64,000 bases of DNA from Arthrobacter sp. PAMC 25486 (GTDB taxonomy: Bacteria; Actinomycetota; Actinomycetes; Actinomycetales; Micrococcaceae). The position numbers were made by a program, and so were the translations under genes. Where the stretch lies: contig NZ_CP007595.1 in the NCBI RefSeq assembly GCF_000785535.1, forward strand, positions 1,798,001-1,862,000, given 5' to 3'. This document shows positions 61,560 to 64,000 of the stretch, in pieces. Within the stretch, counting starts at the first letter, position 1; each line of letters begins with the position of its first letter. The notes beneath the pieces are model-generated. The model made no database searches. It was not told where the DNA came from and worked only from the letters and a program-made list of their open reading frames with translations.

Positions 61560-64000
61560 TTACTGCGGGTTAGTTGCTTTAGAAACGGTATAGGCGTTGC
61601 TGACGATGGCTTCAAGCTCTTCCTGCCCAGCCAGGTCGACCGGGCGAATGAGCTTGTCCTGACCCACGTAGTAGAACGCCGCACGGACCTGGTCCAGCGG
61701 CACCTCCTTCAACCGTGACCAGGCCAGCCGGTACACGGCAAGCTGCACCCCGCGCACGGCGAGCTGCGCCTTTGAGGGGATCTTGCCCGTTTTCCAGTCG
61801 ATCAGGTCCCAGCCGCCGTCGTCGTCGCGGAAGACGGCGTCGATGCGCCCACGGACGACGACGTCGGCCACCCTCGTCTCGATGGGGACTTCCAGATCGG
61901 CGGGAATCCTGGTGGCCCAAACCGAGTTCTTGAACGTCTCTTGCATGTCGGCCAGCCCGTAGGCCTCATCGACGTAGGCGTCGGCGCCGGGCTCCTCGTC
62001 AAAGTCGAGCTGTCCGGTGGTGGCAAAGAAATCCTCAATCCACGCATGGAACGCAGTTCCCTTGCGGGCTGCCATCCCAGGCTTGGTGGGCACGGGACGG
62101 CGCATGGCGCGGGTGACCTTTTCCGGATCCTCCCCCAGCGCCACGAGCCGAGACGCTGAAATGTGCGGAGGCAGCTCCACCCGCAGCTGGTCCGATTCCA
62201 TCTGCTCCTGGGCCAGCAGCACGCTGGCTTCGGCGCCCCATCGGGGGTTGGCTTCCAGGAATTCCACACCTCCCGGCCCATCGGGTGTGCCGCCGACTCC
62301 AACACCGGTGGAGGCGGCGGCCACGGCCGCGGCCGACCTTTCCGCATTGTCGCGACGTCCAACGCGGGCGGCGATACCTGACCTGCCTACGATGACGGGG
62401 CCGTTGAGCGGATCGTACGGCCAGGGCGCACTTTCGGCCCCGGCGCTGACCGGGTTCTCGGCCCCGTCCTCCGGGTCGGCACCCCACGGGCCCCGCACGG
62501 CGCTCTGTTGGGCGCCTTCCGTGAGCGGCAGAAGCTCGTCCAGAAAGGGCGAGACGGCCAGCGGCTTTTTCCCGCCGCCCCATACGGTGCTGGAGCACAT
62601 GAGGAAGTCGCGGGAACGGGTGAAGGCCACATAGGCCAGCCTGCGTTCCTCCTCCTCACCGTGGAGCTGGACATCCGCCGCGAACAGTTTCTCGTTCTCC
62701 ATCAGGGTCTTCAGGTCGGGCACGTCCAGGTCCCACACGGGGAGGTCGTCCCTGTCCCCGCGCAACGGCCACGGCAGTGACTTCGCGCCCGTGCTCCAGC
62801 GGTCCGCACGGGTGCTGGGAAAGGCTCCGGAGTTCATGCCGGGCACAAAAACCACATCCCATTCCAGCCCCTTCGAGGCGTGCACCGTCAGCAGCGCAAC
62901 AGCGTCCGGATTGCTCTCCACGGGCGTCATTTCCAGCCCGCCCTCTTCGGATTCTGCGGTTTCCAGCCAGCCGAGGAAGGCGTCAAGGTCCACTCTCTGC
63001 GCGGCCTGCATGAACGTCGCGGCGGCATCGGCGAAGGCGTCAAGGTGGCGCCGGGCATGATGGATGCTGGAGCCGGGTTTGGCTGCCAGTTCCACGTCAA
63101 GGAGCATGGTTTTCTCCACCACGCCGAGCAGGTTCACGAGATCCTCCCCCACAAATCCGCGCAGCATGCGCAGCTCATCGCGCAGGGCCAGCAGCCGGGT
63201 GCGTGCCACCCCGCTCAACGGCCGGGCGGACGTCGGCCAGTAATCCGGGCTCAAATAGTCCAGCGCCTCAACGAGTGATGAGGCGTCTACCAGGTCCGCC
63301 GTCACCACCGCCGGTTGGACAGTTCCGGCAGGTTCTGGCCCCACCTGCCCAGGGGCGCCCCCGGCATGATCCGGCGCATCGTCCCGCAGCACGGCTGCAT
63401 CAAAGTCCACCCGGTGCTTCGCCGCCCACTCCCGACGGCGGGCCAGGTACCGGGCCCAGTCGGCCAAAGCCATCAGGTCGGCGGGCCCTATCCGCCAGCG
63501 TGCCCCCGTCAGCAGCCGCATGAGCGCATCCGAACGGCCGGGATCGGCGATGACCCGCAACGTTGCCACCAAGTCAACAATTTCAGGGGTCCCCAGTAAG
63601 CCGCTCAGCCCCACAATTTCATAGGGGATGCCACGGGCCTCAAACACTGACTGGAACCTGGTGAATTGTGCTCGACGGCGGCACAGCACTGCCACTGTCA
63701 TGGCGCCTTGGGCCCCGCCCCGGTGGCTGAAGTCGCCCTTGCGGTCAAGGATCTGCTCCGCAATTGCTTCGGCTTCGGCCAGCTCGGTGTCGTAACGGGC
63801 CAGCAGCACCTCTCCGTCAGGTGCCTGCGGCTTTTCCCGCAGCGGCGAGACAACAACACGCGGCCCGGCAGCAGCTCTTTCCTCCCCGGACAGACCGGCG
63901 GCCAGCTTGGCATTGGCCTTGCGGGTTTGGGCCTGTGTCAGCTCAGCCGACATCACATTGGCCGCAGCCAAAATATGTGCGGAGTTGCGCCAGGCGATGG
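61560..64000 (-). CDS. adnB: UvrD/RecB-type helicase-nuclease, AdnB-like (5' end outside window)
   Basis: At least 813 residues, open to the right edge. Helicase motifs 'LLTVHASKGLEWDVVFVPG' (with 'MNSGAFPS') and 'RRLAYVAFTRSRDFL' are seen. The C-terminal RecB-family nuclease has 'GTAFHAWIEDFF', 'VRGRIDAVFRDDD' and 'WDLIDWKTGK' (metal-binding Asp and catalytic Lys). In mycobacteria AdnA-AdnB processes double-strand breaks, and adnB lies near nudC and uvrD2 as here. The N-terminal ATPase part and the partner adnA would be to the right. Confidence 0.82.
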   Translation of the reverse strand, partial: IAWRNSAHILAAANVMSAELTQAQTRKANAKLAAGLSGEERAAAGPRVVVSPLREKPQAPDGEVLLARYDTELAEAEAIAEQILDRKGDFSHRGGAQGAMTVAVLCRRRAQFTRFQSVFEARGIPYEIVGLSGLLGTPEIVDLVATLRVIADPGRSDALMRLLTGARWRIGPADLMALADWARYLARRREWAAKHRVDFDAAVLRDDAPDHAGGAPGQVGPEPAGTVQPAVVTADLVDASSLVEALDYLSPDYWPTSARPLSGVARTRLLALRDELRMLRGFVGEDLVNLLGVVEKTMLLDVELAAKPGSSIHHARRHLDAFADAAATFMQAAQRVDLDAFLGWLETAESEEGGLEMTPVESNPDAVALLTVHASKGLEWDVVFVPGMNSGAFPSTRADRWSTGAKSLPWPLRGDRDDLPVWDLDVPDLKTLMENEKLFAADVQLHGEEEERRLAYVAFTRSRDFLMCSSTVWGGGKKPLAVSPFLDELLPLTEGAQQSAVRGPWGADPEDGAENPVSAGAESAPWPYDPLNGPVIVGRSGIAARVGRRDNAERSAAAVAAASTGVGVGGTPDGPGGVEFLEANPRWGAEASVLLAQEQMESDQLRVELPPHISASRLVALGEDPEKVTRAMRRPVPTKPGMAARKGTAFHAWIEDFFATTGQLDFDEEPGADAYVDEAYGLADMQETFKNSVWATRIPADLEVPIETRVADVVVRGRIDAVFRDDDGGWDLIDWKTGKIPSKAQLAVRGVQLAVYRLAWSRLKEVPLDQVRAAFYYVGQDKLIRPVDLAGQEELEAIVSNAYTVSKATNPQ

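Overview
The window is high-GC DNA with dense gene packing, frequent GTG/TTG starts, many overlapping stop/start codons and several probable leaderless starts. Family content and gene order point to an actinobacterium of the Micrococcaceae (Arthrobacter-like). The assignment is inferred from family resemblance and synteny; no search was run.

Layout. 1-6.5 kb: end of a glycine-rich (TPM-like) gene, a PspA/IM30 protein, an aldo/keto reductase on the other strand, and a molybdate operon (HTH-TOBE protein, modA, modB, modC), then a SAP/DUF6434 protein. 6.6 kb: initiator tRNA gene. 6.9-14 kb (minus strand): etfB, etfA, a membrane cytochrome b, isobutyryl-CoA dehydrogenase-like enzyme, 3-hydroxyisobutyryl-CoA hydrolase, 3-hydroxyisobutyrate dehydrogenase and enoyl-CoA hydratase. 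This is a valine-type branched-chain route with its electron acceptor, facing a MarR regulator across a perfect inverted repeat. 14.7-25.7 kb: metallo-hydrolase, racemase, acyl-CoA ligase, dienoyl-CoA isomerase-like protein, FadB, FadA and acyl-CoA dehydrogenase on the minus strand, and a hydratase plus TetR on the plus strand. A perfect 21-bp palindrome lies between the two sets. 25.8-27.3 kb: an IS3-family element with a -1 frameshift heptamer, sitting in an array of 32-bp repeats. 27.8-39.4 kb: SDR, ligase, hydratase, dehydrogenase, biotin-dependent carboxylase (alpha and beta), AtuA-like protein and a TIGR03084 protein, divergent from a second TetR. The set parallels the acyclic terpene (Atu) and leucine (Liu) pathways. 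39.5-48 kb: AI-2E-type permease, cardiolipin synthase, leucyl aminopeptidase, AbgT transporter, small SHOCT protein, SLC13 permease, a 5 x 30-bp tandem repeat and a second initiator tRNA. 48.5-64 kb: a block that, as I recall it, is conserved in actinobacteria: UPF0182, PDZ/S16 protease, DUF2342 protein, M48-like peptidase, ThiF-like protein, UvrD2, NudC, a kinase-like protein, a lipoprotein and the C-terminal part of an AdnB-type helicase-nuclease.

Two themes stand out. The central 32 kb is a catabolic island for branched and long acyl chains in three separately regulated modules that could share the ETF. Scattered through the window is a family of exactly 32-bp-period repeats at eight places. 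At each place where the flanking gene is clear, the repeats follow a gene 3' end and read in the same direction as that gene. I found no name for this family and regard it as the best candidate for an undescribed element.
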